Under the pieces are notes generated by a model that was given only the letters and a program-made list of their open reading frames with translations, did not search any database and was not told the DNA's origin. From contig JAJTXQ010000014.1 in the NCBI GenBank assembly GCA_021462855.1, positions 338,182 to 402,181 of the forward strand: a DNA stretch of 64,000 nucleotides, read 5' to 3'. Position numbers and translations under genes: made by a program. Positions 28,176-37,841 of this stretch are shown piece after piece; position 1 is the first letter of the stretch; every line of letters starts with the position of its first letter. The DNA comes from Dehalococcoidia bacterium (GTDB lineage Bacteria > Chloroflexota > Dehalococcoidia > DSTF01 > JACRBR01).

Positions 28176-29525
28176 TCACATCTCGCTGACGCCTGTGAAG
28201 CTCCATTTGGCGAGCTTGAGCGCGGGCACGCGCCGCACGCCGCCGCCGATGTCGCCGAGGACGAGCATGTCGTCGCGCCCGACCATGTCGACGTGGTTCA
28301 GCGCGTCGACGTAGCCCTGCGTGAACCGCATGTCGCGCACCGGCCCCACCACCTGGCCGTCTTCGATGAGGAACGTGCCATCGCGCGTCATGCCCGTCGT
28401 CACGACGTTCAGCGGGTGCACCGTGCGGGTGTACCAGAAGCGGCTCACCCACAGCCCGCGCCTCGTGGATCGAATCATCGCCTCGCGCGAGGCGTCGCCC
28501 GGCGCCATGAACATGTGCAGCGGCAGCGCGCCGATCGTCGTGCCGGCGGGCAGCGCGTGGCCGGTGGAGCGCGCATCGCCACCCTGCCGCCCGGCCAGGT
28601 ACGTGTCCCACACGACGCCCTTCGCAACGCCGCCTTCGATGAAGTCGACGCGCTGCTTCGGCACGCCCTCGTAATCGAACGGCGACGGGATGCCGTCGGT
28701 CGAGAGGCCGTCGTCCCAGATGCTGATCTTCTCGTCCATCACCCGCTCGCCGATGCGCCCGGCCATGAAGCTGCGCTTTTCCATGAACGCGAGCGCCCCG
28801 AACGACAGGTACGAGAAGAAGTCGAGCAGGTCGACGACGGCGTACGGCTCGAGGATCACCTCGTACTCGCCGGGCTCGACGGTCACCGGGTTCACGCCGC
28901 GGAGCGCGCGGTCGACGGCCTCCTGCCCGATCGCATCGCCGTCGATATCGGCGGCATCCTTGCTGACGCGCGCCGCATACCCGCTCGACGTTTCGGACAT
29001 GATGACGGTGTTGACATCGGCCTGCGTTTCGGTGTGGTAGGCGAACACGCCAAGCGAGTTCGCGAGCGCGATCTCCTGCACGGACGTGTGGTAGGCTCCG
29101 GCCGCCGTGAGCGCCGCCCGCGACGACGCATCGCAGATCTGCGCGACGACGGCCGCGCGCTCCTCGGGCCCGCAGCGCGCCGTGCGCTCGACGTACGCCT
29201 CGGCGCGCTGCACGGGCGCCGGCCGCGGCAACGAACGGAAGTCCTCGTTCTCGCGCTGGTGCTCGGCGATCTCAAACGCGCGCGCAGCGACGTTCGCCAG
29301 CGCCTCCGGCGACAGCTCATTCGTCGATGCGATGCCGATCTTGCGGCCGATCACCGAGCGCACGCGCACGTCCACATCGGTCAGCTCGACGTTCTGGTGG
29401 ATGTAGTTGTTGGCGAACCGCGTGAGCGCGGAGTTGTGCCAGAAGACCTCGACCTCGGTCTGGTCGGCGCGGCTGGCGCCGATCACCGTATCAGCGATGC
29501 GCCGGACCTCCTGCTCGCCGAGCAT
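28176..29525 (-). CDS. TldD/PmbA family metalloprotease-like protein
   Basis: 449 aa; YAARVSKDAADIDGDAIGQEAVDRAL, FDYEGVPKQRVDFIEGGVAKG..., WVSRFWYTRTVHPLNVVTTGMTRDGTFLIEDGQV. Confidence 0.88.
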   Translation of the reverse strand: MLGEQEVRRIADTVIGASRADQTEVEVFWHNSALTRFANNYIHQNVELTDVDVRVRSVIGRKIGIASTNELSPEALANVAARAFEIAEHQRENEDFRSLPRPAPVQRAEAYVERTARCGPEERAAVVAQICDASSRAALTAAGAYHTSVQEIALANSLGVFAYHTETQADVNTVIMSETSSGYAARVSKDAADIDGDAIGQEAVDRALRGVNPVTVEPGEYEVILEPYAVVDLLDFFSYLSFGALAFMEKRSFMAGRIGERVMDEKISIWDDGLSTDGIPSPFDYEGVPKQRVDFIEGGVAKGVVWDTYLAGRQGGDARSTGHALPAGTTIGALPLHMFMAPGDASREAMIRSTRRGLWVSRFWYTRTVHPLNVVTTGMTRDGTFLIEDGQVVGPVRDMRFTQGYVDALNHVDMVGRDDMLVLGDIGGGVRRVPALKLAKWSFTGVSEM

Positions 29526-29591
29526 GCAGCCTCCCCGCCGCGCCGCTTCGCGCGACGCCGCACTATACGATCGCCGCGCGGCGGGCGCACC

Positions 29592-30281
29592 TCAACCGGC
29601 GCGCGCCCACGTCAGGCAGCGGATGTCGGCCGCGCCGGCGTCGCGGAGGGCGCCGGCCGCCGCGTCGAGCGTGGCGCCGGTTGTCGCGACGTCGTCGACG
29701 AGCAGGATGCGCAGGCCGGCGACGGGCGGCCGCGCGGTGAACGCACCGGCGACGATCGCCCGGCGCTCCTCGCGGCGCATCGTCTTCGCAAGCGGCGCCG
29801 TCGCCCGCACGCGGACGAGCGCGCGGCGCAGGTACGGGACGCCGAGTTCCCGCGCCAGGAGACGCGCCAGCTCGGCCGACTGGTTGTAGCCGCGCGAGCG
29901 CGCCCGCCCGCGATGCAACGGCACGGCGATCACGGCGTCGCAGTCGCCCGGCGCGAGCGGCGCGAGCAGCCGCGCCATCGGCTCGGCGAGCGACGTAAGC
30001 CCCTCGTACTTGAGCTCGATCGCCAGGCGCCGTGCTCCACCCTCCATCACGTACCCCGAGCGGAGCGACGAGAACGCCGGCGGCGCGCCGAGGCAGTGGC
30101 GGCATGTCCCGCCGGACGGCCATGGCGTCCAGCACCCCGGGCAGCGCTCGCCAGCGGGCCGCGGCAGCGACGCGGCGCACGCGCCGCAAAGCAACGCGCC
30201 GTGTTGCCCGCACAGCGCACAGCGGGGCGGGAAGAGCAGGTCCAGGGCCGCCCGCGAGACGCGGTCGATCAACTGCGGCAT
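29592..30281 (-). CDS. ComF family phosphoribosyltransferase
   Basis: LLFPPRCALCGQHG..., AVPLHRGRARSRGYNQSAELAR, ILLVDDVATTGATLDA. Confidence 0.92.
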   Translation of the reverse strand: MPQLIDRVSRAALDLLFPPRCALCGQHGALLCGACAASLPRPAGERCPGCWTPWPSGGTCRHCLGAPPAFSSLRSGYVMEGGARRLAIELKYEGLTSLAEPMARLLAPLAPGDCDAVIAVPLHRGRARSRGYNQSAELARLLARELGVPYLRRALVRVRATAPLAKTMRREERRAIVAGAFTARPPVAGLRILLVDDVATTGATLDAAAGALRDAGAADIRCLTWARAG

Positions 30282-30360
30282 CGGCGCGAGTATACGCGCG
30301 CGTCATGCTCGGGCGAACCGCGCTCGGCGGCTACAATGTCAACATGAGCCGGGACGACCG

Positions 30361-30612
30361 ATGCCAAGCGTGAGCGTGCGCCTCTTCGCGAGCCTGCGAG
30401 AGAAGGTCGGCGAGCGCCAGGTCGATGTCGAGGTGCCGGAGGGCGCCGACGTCCGCGCGCTGTACCGGGCGCTGGCCGAGCGCTACCCGCAGGTCCGCCC
30501 GTACCTGGAGACGGCCGTGTGCGCCGTTGACGAGGAGTACGTGACGGCGGCGCACATCCTGCGCGATGGCGACCGCGTGGCGCTCATCCCGCCGGTAAGT
30601 GGAGGCTGCTGA
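30361..30612 (+). CDS. moaD: Molybdopterin synthase sulfur carrier subunit MoaD
   Basis: MPSVSVRLFASLREKVGERQVDVEVPEGADV...GDRVALIPPVSGGC with C-terminal GG. Confidence 0.88.
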   Translation: MPSVSVRLFASLREKVGERQVDVEVPEGADVRALYRALAERYPQVRPYLETAVCAVDEEYVTAAHILRDGDRVALIPPVSGGC

Positions 30613-31040
30613 TGTTCGAGATCACTGACCAGCCGCTGGACCCGGCGCCGCTCGTCGAAGCCGTGCACCGCGACGACGCCGGCGCCATCGCGCTGTTCTA
30701 CGGCATCGTCCGGAACGAGAACCTCGGCCGGCGCGTGCAGTACCTGGAGTACGACGCCTATCCCGAAATGGCGATGAAGAAGATGCGCGAGGTCGCCGAC
30801 GAGGTGCGCGCGAAGTTCCCGGTGCTCGAGATCGGCATCGTCCACCGCGTCGGAAGGCTCGAGATCGGCGAAACGAGCCTGCTCGTCGCCGTGTCGAGCG
30901 GGCACCGGGGCGAGTCGTTCGAGGCGTGCCACTATGCCGTCGACCGCATCAAGCAGATCGTGCCCGTATGGAAGAAGGAAGTGTGGGAGGACGGCTCGGA
31001 GTGGATCGAGGGCCACACGCCGGAGGTGCCGGCACGCTGA
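30612..31040 (+). CDS. moaE: Molybdopterin synthase catalytic subunit MoaE
   Basis: GAIALFYGIVRNENLGRRVQYLEYDAYPEMA, HRVGRLEIGETSLLVAVSSGHR, VPVWKKEVWEDGSEWIEG. Confidence 0.95.
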   Translation: MFEITDQPLDPAPLVEAVHRDDAGAIALFYGIVRNENLGRRVQYLEYDAYPEMAMKKMREVADEVRAKFPVLEIGIVHRVGRLEIGETSLLVAVSSGHRGESFEACHYAVDRIKQIVPVWKKEVWEDGSEWIEGHTPEVPAR

Positions 31041-31067
31041 TGTCGCGTGATCAGCGCGGGACACACG

Positions 31068-31098
31068 AACGCCCGCCGGGGTGTGATCGGCGGGCGTT
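31068..31098. terminator. Bidirectional terminator between convergent genes
   Basis: AACGCCCGCCG-gggtgtgat-CGGCGGGCGTT, 11-bp perfect inverted repeat. Confidence 0.6.
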
Positions 31099-31120
31099 AG
31101 CGTTACGTCCGAGCGGCGGG

Positions 31121-31411
31121 TCAGCTGGCGATCGACGCGCGGTCCTGGTCGAAGCAGTTGCTGCAGAGCACCGGGCGGTCCAGCCGCGGCACAAAGGGGA
31201 CCGTCGCCTCCCCGCCGCACTGGGCGCACGTGACGGTCGTCATCGCACGTCCGCCGGTGGTGCGATCGCGCCGGCGGTTGGCCCGGCAGCCGGGGCAGCG
31301 CTGGGGTTCATTGAGCAATCCCTTCTCGAGATAGAACCCTTGTTCGCCCGACGTGAAGACGAACGTCCCCGTGCAATCACGGCAGGTCAATGACTTATCT
31401 TCAAAGACCAC
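31121..31411 (-). CDS. Double zinc-ribbon protein
   Basis: GTG start with GGAGG RBS; VFEDKSLTCRDCTGTFVFTSGEQGFYLEKGLLNEPQRCPGCRANRRRD...VTCAQCGGEATVPF...PVLCSNCFDQ. Confidence 0.8.
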   Translation of the reverse strand: MVFEDKSLTCRDCTGTFVFTSGEQGFYLEKGLLNEPQRCPGCRANRRRDRTTGGRAMTTVTCAQCGGEATVPFVPRLDRPVLCSNCFDQDRASIAS

Positions 31412-31540
31412 CTTGCTCCCTCCTTGAGACAGGTTGTGACATGCCGGCGCGCAGGCTGGCGCGGCACGGCGCAGAGCATAGGCCTCATGCGTCGTTTCAG
31501 TCAAGCAATTCGCTCGCCAAAGTCATCTTCTCTGCTCGGG

Positions 31541-32083
31541 ATGTCAATCGTGCCTGAGCAACTGTTCACGCCGGTCCATTGCCAGCGCTGCGGACAGTTG
31601 CTGGAGGAACGGTATATCGATGCCGAGCGCCGGCGGCGGTTCCAGTGCGTGAACTGCGACTTCATCCACTACATGAACCCGCGCGTCGTCGCGGCGATCA
31701 TCGTCTGGCGCGGTCGCAGCGTCCTGCTGCAGCAGCGCGCGAACGAGCCGCGCGCCGGCTACTGGACATTCCCGGGCGGCTTCCTTGAGATGGGTGAGCT
31801 GCCCGCCCACGGCGCCGCGCGCGAAACGCTCGAGGAGGTGGGGCTCGCCGTCGAACCGGCGGCGCTCGTCGGCGTCTACGGCCGGGCGGACATCGGCATC
31901 GTGCTCGTCGCCTACTCCGGCGAGTCGCCCGCTGGCGAAGCGTACGTCGCCGATCCAGAATCGTTGCAGGTGCGCTGGTTCGACATCGACAACATCCCGT
32001 GGCAGGAGCTGGCGTTCGAGACGTCGGAGGCGGCGCTGCGCGACTGGATCGCGCGCCGGCAGTTCGCGGAGGGGGCGAAATGA
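31541..32083 (+). CDS. Nudix hydrolase with N-terminal zinc ribbon
   Basis: CQRCGQLLEE...CVNCDFIHYMNPR; GGFLEMGELPAHGAARETLEEVGL Nudix box. Confidence 0.9.
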   Translation: MSIVPEQLFTPVHCQRCGQLLEERYIDAERRRRFQCVNCDFIHYMNPRVVAAIIVWRGRSVLLQQRANEPRAGYWTFPGGFLEMGELPAHGAARETLEEVGLAVEPAALVGVYGRADIGIVLVAYSGESPAGEAYVADPESLQVRWFDIDNIPWQELAFETSEAALRDWIARRQFAEGAK

Positions 32084-32610
32084 TCCGCTCGATCGAGGCA
32101 TTCTTCTCGTACTTCGATGCCGTGCACCGGCGCGCGCGGCGCGACATCGCCGCGCTCCCGCCCGAGGCCGACGGATGGGCGCCGTCCACCGGCGCCGGCG
32201 AGGGCGCGTGGAGCATCAACACGCTTGTCGGGCACATGGCGGTGGCGCGGCTCTACTTCGCGAGCGCGTACCTCGGCCGTGGCTGGATCAGCCCGCCGAT
32301 GCCCGACGTCTCCCGGCGGGACGGCTGGCTGCCGGCGCTCGACGAAAGCGCCCGCGCGCTGCACGCGCTGCTCGACGGCACACCCGGCGCCTGGCTCGGC
32401 CGCAAGGTGACGATGATCGACACCGACGGCCAGCTCTCCGGCTGGCGCATCCTGATGATGATGATGGAGCACGACATCCATCACCGCAGCCAGGTCGACA
32501 CGTACGCAGGCATCAACGGCTGGGCCGTGCCCGACATCTACGGCCGCAGCGCGGAGAGCGTCGGCCTGCTGCAAGCGGAGCAGCGCGCCCGGCACGCGGG
32601 CGGCGCGTAG
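32080..32610 (+). CDS. DinB-like family protein
   Basis: [16 protein letters not shown]...[23 protein letters not shown]. Confidence 0.8.
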   Translation: MIRSIEAFFSYFDAVHRRARRDIAALPPEADGWAPSTGAGEGAWSINTLVGHMAVARLYFASAYLGRGWISPPMPDVSRRDGWLPALDESARALHALLDGTPGAWLGRKVTMIDTDGQLSGWRILMMMMEHDIHHRSQVDTYAGINGWAVPDIYGRSAESVGLLQAEQRARHAGGA

Positions 32611-32617
32611 CGCGGCG

Positions 32618-33715
32618 ATGCGCATCGACATCGTCACGCTGTTCCCGGAGATGTTCGCAGGCGCGCTCGACGCCAGCATCATCGGGCGGGCGCGCACGAG
32701 CGGCGCGCTGACGATCGCGCTGCACAACCCGCGCGACTACACGCGCGACCGCCACCGCGTCGTCGACGACTACCCCTTCGGCGGCGGGCCCGGCATGGTG
32801 ATGAAGCCCGAGCCGATCTTTGAGTGCGTCGATGCGGTGCGTGCCATGGCGGAGCCCGCGGGTCGCGTCGTGCTGCTGACGCCGCAGGGGCGCACGCTGG
32901 ACCACGGCGTCGTCGCCGAGCTCGCGGACGCGGAACGATTGATCATCATCTGCGGCCACTACGAGGGCGTCGACGAGCGTGTGCGCGAGCATCTCGCCGA
33001 CGACGAGATCAGCATCGGCGACTACGTGCTGTCCGGCGGCGAGCCGGCGGCGATCGTCGTAGTCGACGCAGTCGCGCGGCATCAGCCGGGCGTCCTCGGC
33101 TCGCAGGAGTCGCTGGCGGAGGAGTCGCACGCCGCCGGCTTGCTCGAATACCCGCAGTACACGCGCCCGGCCGCGTACCGGGGCATGGCGGTGCCGGAGC
33201 CGCTCCTCTCGGGCCACCACGCGCGGATTGCCCGCTGGCGGCGGCGCCAGAGCATCGAGCGGACAGCGCGACGCCGGCCGGACATGATCGCGCGCGCGTC
33301 ACTGACGGCGGCCGAACAGCGCCTCGCCGCGGCGGCCGCGCCCGGCGCGCCGCCGGACGACCGCGCCCACCTCGCACGCGTCGCGCTGCCCGTCCATGAC
33401 ATCGACGCCGCGACGGTGTACTACGCCGCGCTGCTCGGGGATGCGGGCGAGCGCGTCGCGCCCGGCGAGCACGCGTTCCGCTGCGGCGGCGCCACGCTCG
33501 CCTGCGTCGCGACCGACGGCGACGCACGCCGCCCGGCCGAGGTGTGCTTCGCCGTGCCGGACCTGCGCGCGGCGCACGAGCGCGCGAAGGCCGCCGGAAG
33601 CGCATGGGTCGAGGGGCGGCCGCGCCGGCGCGCCAACGGCGAGCGCGCATTCGGCCTCCGCGACCCTTCCGGCAACCGGCTCTGCTTCATCGATGAGGCA
33701 ACGCTGGCGCCTTGA
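32618..33715 (+). CDS. trmD: tRNA (guanine37-N1)-methyltransferase TrmD fused to a C-terminal VOC/glyoxalase-like domain
   Basis: [47 protein letters not shown] (TrmD); then [29 protein letters not shown]...[21 protein letters not shown] (VOC). Confidence 0.92.
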   Translation: MRIDIVTLFPEMFAGALDASIIGRARTSGALTIALHNPRDYTRDRHRVVDDYPFGGGPGMVMKPEPIFECVDAVRAMAEPAGRVVLLTPQGRTLDHGVVAELADAERLIIICGHYEGVDERVREHLADDEISIGDYVLSGGEPAAIVVVDAVARHQPGVLGSQESLAEESHAAGLLEYPQYTRPAAYRGMAVPEPLLSGHHARIARWRRRQSIERTARRRPDMIARASLTAAEQRLAAAAAPGAPPDDRAHLARVALPVHDIDAATVYYAALLGDAGERVAPGEHAFRCGGATLACVATDGDARRPAEVCFAVPDLRAAHERAKAAGSAWVEGRPRRRANGERAFGLRDPSGNRLCFIDEATLAP

Positions 33716-33760
33716 CGCGCCTCGCGGGCGCCCGTAGGCTGACAGTGAATCGAAGGACGT

Positions 33761-33850
33761 TCTGCGGGAGCTGGGAGAAGCCCGGCTGAGAGGGCCGCCG
33801 GCGATGCGGTCGACCGCCGAACCTGACCGGGTAATGCCGGCGCAGGGAGT
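33761..33850 (+). promoter_or_regulatory. TPP (THI-box) riboswitch
   Basis: GGGAG...GGCTGAGAGGGC...CCGAACCTGACCGGGTAATGCCGGCGCAGGGA conserved THI-element core upstream of thiD. Confidence 0.95.
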
Positions 33851-33862
33851 GGACAGCGACAT

Positions 33863-33892
33863 GCGCCTCCGGCACCCGGGAGGCGCGTTTTC
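33863..33892 (+). terminator. Riboswitch expression platform: terminator hairpin containing the thiD Shine-Dalgarno
   Basis: GCGCCTCC-ggcaccc-GGGAGGCGC-GTTTTC immediately before ATG 33893. Confidence 0.75.
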
Positions 33893-34753
33893 ATGCCCGA
33901 CGAGTCATCGATCCCGCGCGCGCTTACGATCGCCGGCAGCGACTCCGGCGGCGGCGCCGGTATCCAGGCCGACCTCAAGACGTTCGCCGCCATGGGCGTC
34001 TACGGCGCGAGCGCGGTCACGGCCGTCACGGCGCAAAACACGCTCGGCGTCACCGACTGGCTCGCGATGCCGGAGCCGCTCGTCGCCGGCCAGATTGATG
34101 CCGTGCTCACGGATATCGGCGCCGGCGCGGTGAAGACCGGCATGCTCGCAAACGCCGGCATCATCGAGACGGTCGCCGCGCGGCTTCGCGCGCAGGGCGT
34201 GACGAACCTGGTCGTCGACCCCGTGATGGTCGCGAAGGGCGGATCGAAGCTCCTCGAAGACGACGCCATCGACGCGATGACCGCCTCGCTCATCCCGCTC
34301 GCGCTCATCGTCACGCCCAACGTGCCGGAGGCCGAAGTGCTGACACGGCGGCGCATCCGCGGGTGGGACGACGCGCGAGATGCGGCGGAGCGCATCGTCG
34401 GGCTGGGCGCGCGCGGCGTCGTGATGAAGGGCGGCCACTTCGAGCGGGACGAAGGCGCCACCGACCTGTACTACGACGGCACATCGTTCCGCGAGTTCAC
34501 GTCGGTCCGCGTGCGCACCCGCAACACGCACGGCACCGGCTGCACGTTCGCCGCGGCGATCGCCGCCGGACTCGCCAAAGGACTGGACGTGCCGTCCGCG
34601 ATCGCGCTGGCGAAGTCGTACGTCACGCTCGCCATCCAGCACTCGTACGACATCGGCCACGGGCACGGCCCGGTGCATCATTTCTACCGGTACTGGCAGC
34701 CAGTCGGGCCGAAGTACCGTCCCGGCATCCCGATCGATGCGGAGCGCGGCTGA
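33893..34753 (+). CDS. thiD: Hydroxymethylpyrimidine/phosphomethylpyrimidine kinase ThiD
   Basis: ALTIAGSDSGGGAGIQADLKTFAAMGVYGASAVTAVTAQNT, DPVMVAKGG, NTHGTGCTFAAAIAA. Confidence 0.96.
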   Translation: MPDESSIPRALTIAGSDSGGGAGIQADLKTFAAMGVYGASAVTAVTAQNTLGVTDWLAMPEPLVAGQIDAVLTDIGAGAVKTGMLANAGIIETVAARLRAQGVTNLVVDPVMVAKGGSKLLEDDAIDAMTASLIPLALIVTPNVPEAEVLTRRRIRGWDDARDAAERIVGLGARGVVMKGGHFERDEGATDLYYDGTSFREFTSVRVRTRNTHGTGCTFAAAIAAGLAKGLDVPSAIALAKSYVTLAIQHSYDIGHGHGPVHHFYRYWQPVGPKYRPGIPIDAERG

Positions 34754-35001
34754 TGCACCTGCTCTGGCGCCGCTGGTCGCGCTCCGGATACGCACCGTCG
34801 TGGTTCTACTACACGATGGCGGCGGCCTTCGCGGCGCTCGCGGCATGGGCGGCGGTGCGCGGCGACTGGCTCGTCTTGGCGATCGCCGCGGCGATGCTCG
34901 CCGTCGCAGTCGCGGGCAGCCGCTTGATGCGCCGGCTCGCCGAAGCGGCGCGCGCGTCCGATGAAGCACACCGGCAGACGGAGGCGAACGATGAACGATG
35001 A
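34753..35001 (+). CDS. Small two-TM membrane protein within the thiamine operon
   Basis: [69 protein letters not shown]; overlaps thiD stop and thiG start. Confidence 0.6.
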   Translation: MHLLWRRWSRSGYAPSWFYYTMAAAFAALAAWAAVRGDWLVLAIAAAMLAVAVAGSRLMRRLAEAARASDEAHRQTEANDER

Positions 35002-35791
35002 CACGCTGATGATCGCGGGCACGCCGCTGCGCTCCCGGCTGTTCCTGGGCACCGGCAAATACGCGAGCCCCGAGCAGACCGTCGCCGCGCTCGATGCGTC
35101 CGGCGCGGAGCTGGTGACCGTCGCCATCCGGCGGCTCGACCTCGACAACCCGAACGCGCGCACGGAGCTCGACTTCATCGACTGGCAGCGATACCGCGTG
35201 CTGCCGAACACGGCCGGTTGCCGCACGGTCGAGGAGGCGCTGTTCACGGCGCGGCTTGGGCGGTCCGTCACCGGCTCGAACTGGGTGAAGCTCGAGGTGA
35301 TCCCCGATCCCAAGTACCTGATGCCGGACCCCATCGGCACGCTGCGCGCGGCGGAGACGCTGATCGCCGAGGGCTTCGTCGTGCTGCCATACCTGCACGC
35401 CGACCCCGTGCTCGCGCGCCACCTGGAGGAGGCCGGCTGCGCGACCGTGATGCCGCTCGGGTCGGCGATCGGCTCGGGCCAGGGCATCCTCACGCTCGAG
35501 GAGATCCGCATCATCATCGAGCACGCGCAGGTGCCGGTCGTCGTCGACGCCGGCATCGGCGCCCCGTCCGATGCGGCGCTGGCGTTGGAGATCGGCGCCG
35601 ACGCGGTGCTCGTCAACACCGCCGTCGCGCGCTCCGCGGACCCGGCGCGCATGGCCGCGGCGATGCGGCTCGGTGTCGAGGCCGGCCGCGCCGCCTGCCT
35701 CGCCGGCCGCATCCCGATGCAGCGGTTCGCCGCGGCGAGCAGCCCCGTGCAGGGCGTCGCCCAGGCCACCGGCGCCGGCGCCGAGGAGTGA
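34991..35791 (+). CDS. thiG: Thiazole synthase ThiG
   Basis: [70 protein letters not shown]. Confidence 0.97.
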   Translation: MNDDTLMIAGTPLRSRLFLGTGKYASPEQTVAALDASGAELVTVAIRRLDLDNPNARTELDFIDWQRYRVLPNTAGCRTVEEALFTARLGRSVTGSNWVKLEVIPDPKYLMPDPIGTLRAAETLIAEGFVVLPYLHADPVLARHLEEAGCATVMPLGSAIGSGQGILTLEEIRIIIEHAQVPVVVDAGIGAPSDAALALEIGADAVLVNTAVARSADPARMAAAMRLGVEAGRAACLAGRIPMQRFAAASSPVQGVAQATGAGAEE

Positions 35792-36444
35792 CGCGCGTGC
35801 CGCCTGCCATGCCGCGACCGGCGCTGGTGCTGGTCACCGACCGGCGGCGCGCCGAATCGCGCGGGCGGACGCTCGAGGAAGCCGTCGCCGCGGCAGTCGA
35901 AGGCGGCGCCGATGTCGTGCAGCTGCGCGAGAAGGACCTCTCGACGGCCGTGCTCGTCACCCTCGGCACGCGCGTGCGGGACGCAATCGCCGGCCGCGCG
36001 CTGCTACTCGTCAACGGCGATGCGGACGCCGCGGTCGCGCTCGGCGCGGCGGGCGTGCCCCTGCCGGCAGACGCGCGCGACATCGCCGGCGCGCGCACGC
36101 GGCTCGGCGGACAGATGCTGCTGTCTGTCGCCGCGCACAGCCTCGAAGAGGCGCGCCGCGCCGCCGAGGCGGGCGCGGACATCGTGCAGCTCGGCACGGC
36201 GTTTGCGTCAGCCTCGCACCCCGGCGCCACGCCGCTCGGCGTCGACGGCGTGCGCGCGATCTGCCGTTCGCTCAACGTGCCGGTGATCGCGATCGGCGGC
36301 GTCACCGCGGATAACGCCGCGGCGCTGATCGCCGCGGGCGTCGCGGGCGTCGCCGTCATCGGCGCGATGCTCGACGCGCCGGACCCGCGCGATGCCGCGA
36401 GCGCGCTCCGCCGCGCCATCGCCGCGGGGGCGCCAGCGAGATGA
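35788..36444 (+). CDS. thiE: Thiamine-phosphate synthase ThiE
   Basis: [75 protein letters not shown]. Confidence 0.92.
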   Translation: MTRVPPAMPRPALVLVTDRRRAESRGRTLEEAVAAAVEGGADVVQLREKDLSTAVLVTLGTRVRDAIAGRALLLVNGDADAAVALGAAGVPLPADARDIAGARTRLGGQMLLSVAAHSLEEARRAAEAGADIVQLGTAFASASHPGATPLGVDGVRAICRSLNVPVIAIGGVTADNAAALIAAGVAGVAVIGAMLDAPDPRDAASALRRAIAAGAPAR

Positions 36445-36650
36445 TCAGCATCACCGTCAACGGCAAGCCGCGCCAGCTGCGCGCCGAGATGTCGGTGACA
36501 GCGATGCTCGCCGGGTTCGAGATCAATCCCCGGCTGGTCGCCGTCGCCGTCAATGGCGACGTGATCCCGAAGCCGGAGTACGAGCGCGTGGTCGTGCGCG
36601 ACGGCGACGCGATCGAAGTGGTGCGCATGGTCGGCGGCGGCGCGCGATGA
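36441..36650 (+). CDS. thiS: Sulfur carrier protein ThiS
   Basis: [24 protein letters not shown]...DAIEVVRMVGGGAR. Confidence 0.93.
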   Translation: MISITVNGKPRQLRAEMSVTAMLAGFEINPRLVAVAVNGDVIPKPEYERVVVRDGDAIEVVRMVGGGAR

Positions 36651-37765
36651 GCGACGTCGCGATCATCGGTGGCGGGATCGTCGGCTGCGCCTGCGCGTAC
36701 GAGCTCGCGAAGGCCGGCGCACAGGTCACCCTCGTCGAATACGGCAAGGCGGGCATGCAGGCGACGAACGCGGCCGCGGGCATGCTCGCGCCGTTTAGCG
36801 AATCGCACGCGCCGGACGCCATGCTGCGCCTCGGCCAGCGCGCGATGGCGGACTACCCGGGCGACGTCGCCGCCCTCGAGGCAGAGTGCGGGTTCGCGAT
36901 CGAGCTGCAGCAGTACGGCATCCTGCGCGTCGCGCTCGACGACGGCGGCGCGGAGACGCTGCGCCGCCGCCACGCCTGGCAGCGCGGCCTCGGCATCCCG
37001 CTGGAGTGGCTCGACGGCGACGCCTGCCGCGAGGTCGAGCCGCGCCTGTCCGGGCGCGTCATCGCCGGCCTGTACTCACCCGCCGAGGCCTCGGTAAATA
37101 ACCAGATGCTCGCGCTGGCGCTGCTGCGCGCCGCCGAATCGCGTGGCGCGCGCATCGTGGAGCGCACGCCGGTTCGGCGCCTGCGGCTCCGCGCCGGGCG
37201 CGTGTCGGCCGAAACCGGCGCGGGGGCCATCGATGCGGATGTCATCGTGCTTGCGGCGGGTGCGCGCTCCGGCCAGCTCGCGGCATCGGCGGGCGTCGGC
37301 CTGCCAGTGCGCCCGATCCGCGGGCAGATGATCGCGCTGGGCGGCATGCGCCCGCCGATCAGCCGCATCGTCTGGGGCCCGCGCGGATACCTGGTGCCGC
37401 GGGCGAACGGTCTCGTCTTCGCCGGCGCCACGGTGGAGGATGTTGGCTTCCGGCGGCGGACGACGGCCAGCGGCCTGCGCACGCTGCGCGCCGCCGCGCG
37501 CGCGCTGGTGCCGCAGCTCGGCGCGGCGCAGGTGCAGTTCGACTGGGCCGGCCTGCGCCCGGGCACCGCCGACGGCCTCCCGATCATCGGGCCGGTGGCG
37601 GGCACGAACCTCGTCGCCGCGACGGGGCATTACCGCAACGGCATCCTGCTCGGGCCCGTGACGGGGAAGATCGTGGCGCACGGCATCGCCACCGGCGACT
37701 GGCGCGACGTGCCGGCGGAGTTTTCGCCGCGGCGGTTCGGCCCGCGCGCGGCCGCCGACGCGTAG
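36647..37765 (+). CDS. thiO: Glycine oxidase ThiO (FAD-dependent)
   Basis: VAIIGGGIVGCACAYELAKAGAQVTLVE, AAAGMLAPFSES, GLRPGTADGLPIIGPV, GHYRNGILLGPVTG. Confidence 0.93.
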   Translation: MSDVAIIGGGIVGCACAYELAKAGAQVTLVEYGKAGMQATNAAAGMLAPFSESHAPDAMLRLGQRAMADYPGDVAALEAECGFAIELQQYGILRVALDDGGAETLRRRHAWQRGLGIPLEWLDGDACREVEPRLSGRVIAGLYSPAEASVNNQMLALALLRAAESRGARIVERTPVRRLRLRAGRVSAETGAGAIDADVIVLAAGARSGQLAASAGVGLPVRPIRGQMIALGGMRPPISRIVWGPRGYLVPRANGLVFAGATVEDVGFRRRTTASGLRTLRAAARALVPQLGAAQVQFDWAGLRPGTADGLPIIGPVAGTNLVAATGHYRNGILLGPVTGKIVAHGIATGDWRDVPAEFSPRRFGPRAAADA

Positions 37766-37841
37766 CTACGCGCGATACACGGGCGCGCGGCCGCTGCCGC
37801 CTTCGCTACACTGCCCCCGGCCACGCCGCACGGAGCGCCGA

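Noticed and set aside
27198-30347. 1049-aa plus-strand ORF
   Set aside because: Antisense to cupredoxin, DUF2203, TldD/PmbA and ComF genes, which have recognisable family motifs; composition is shadow-ORF-like
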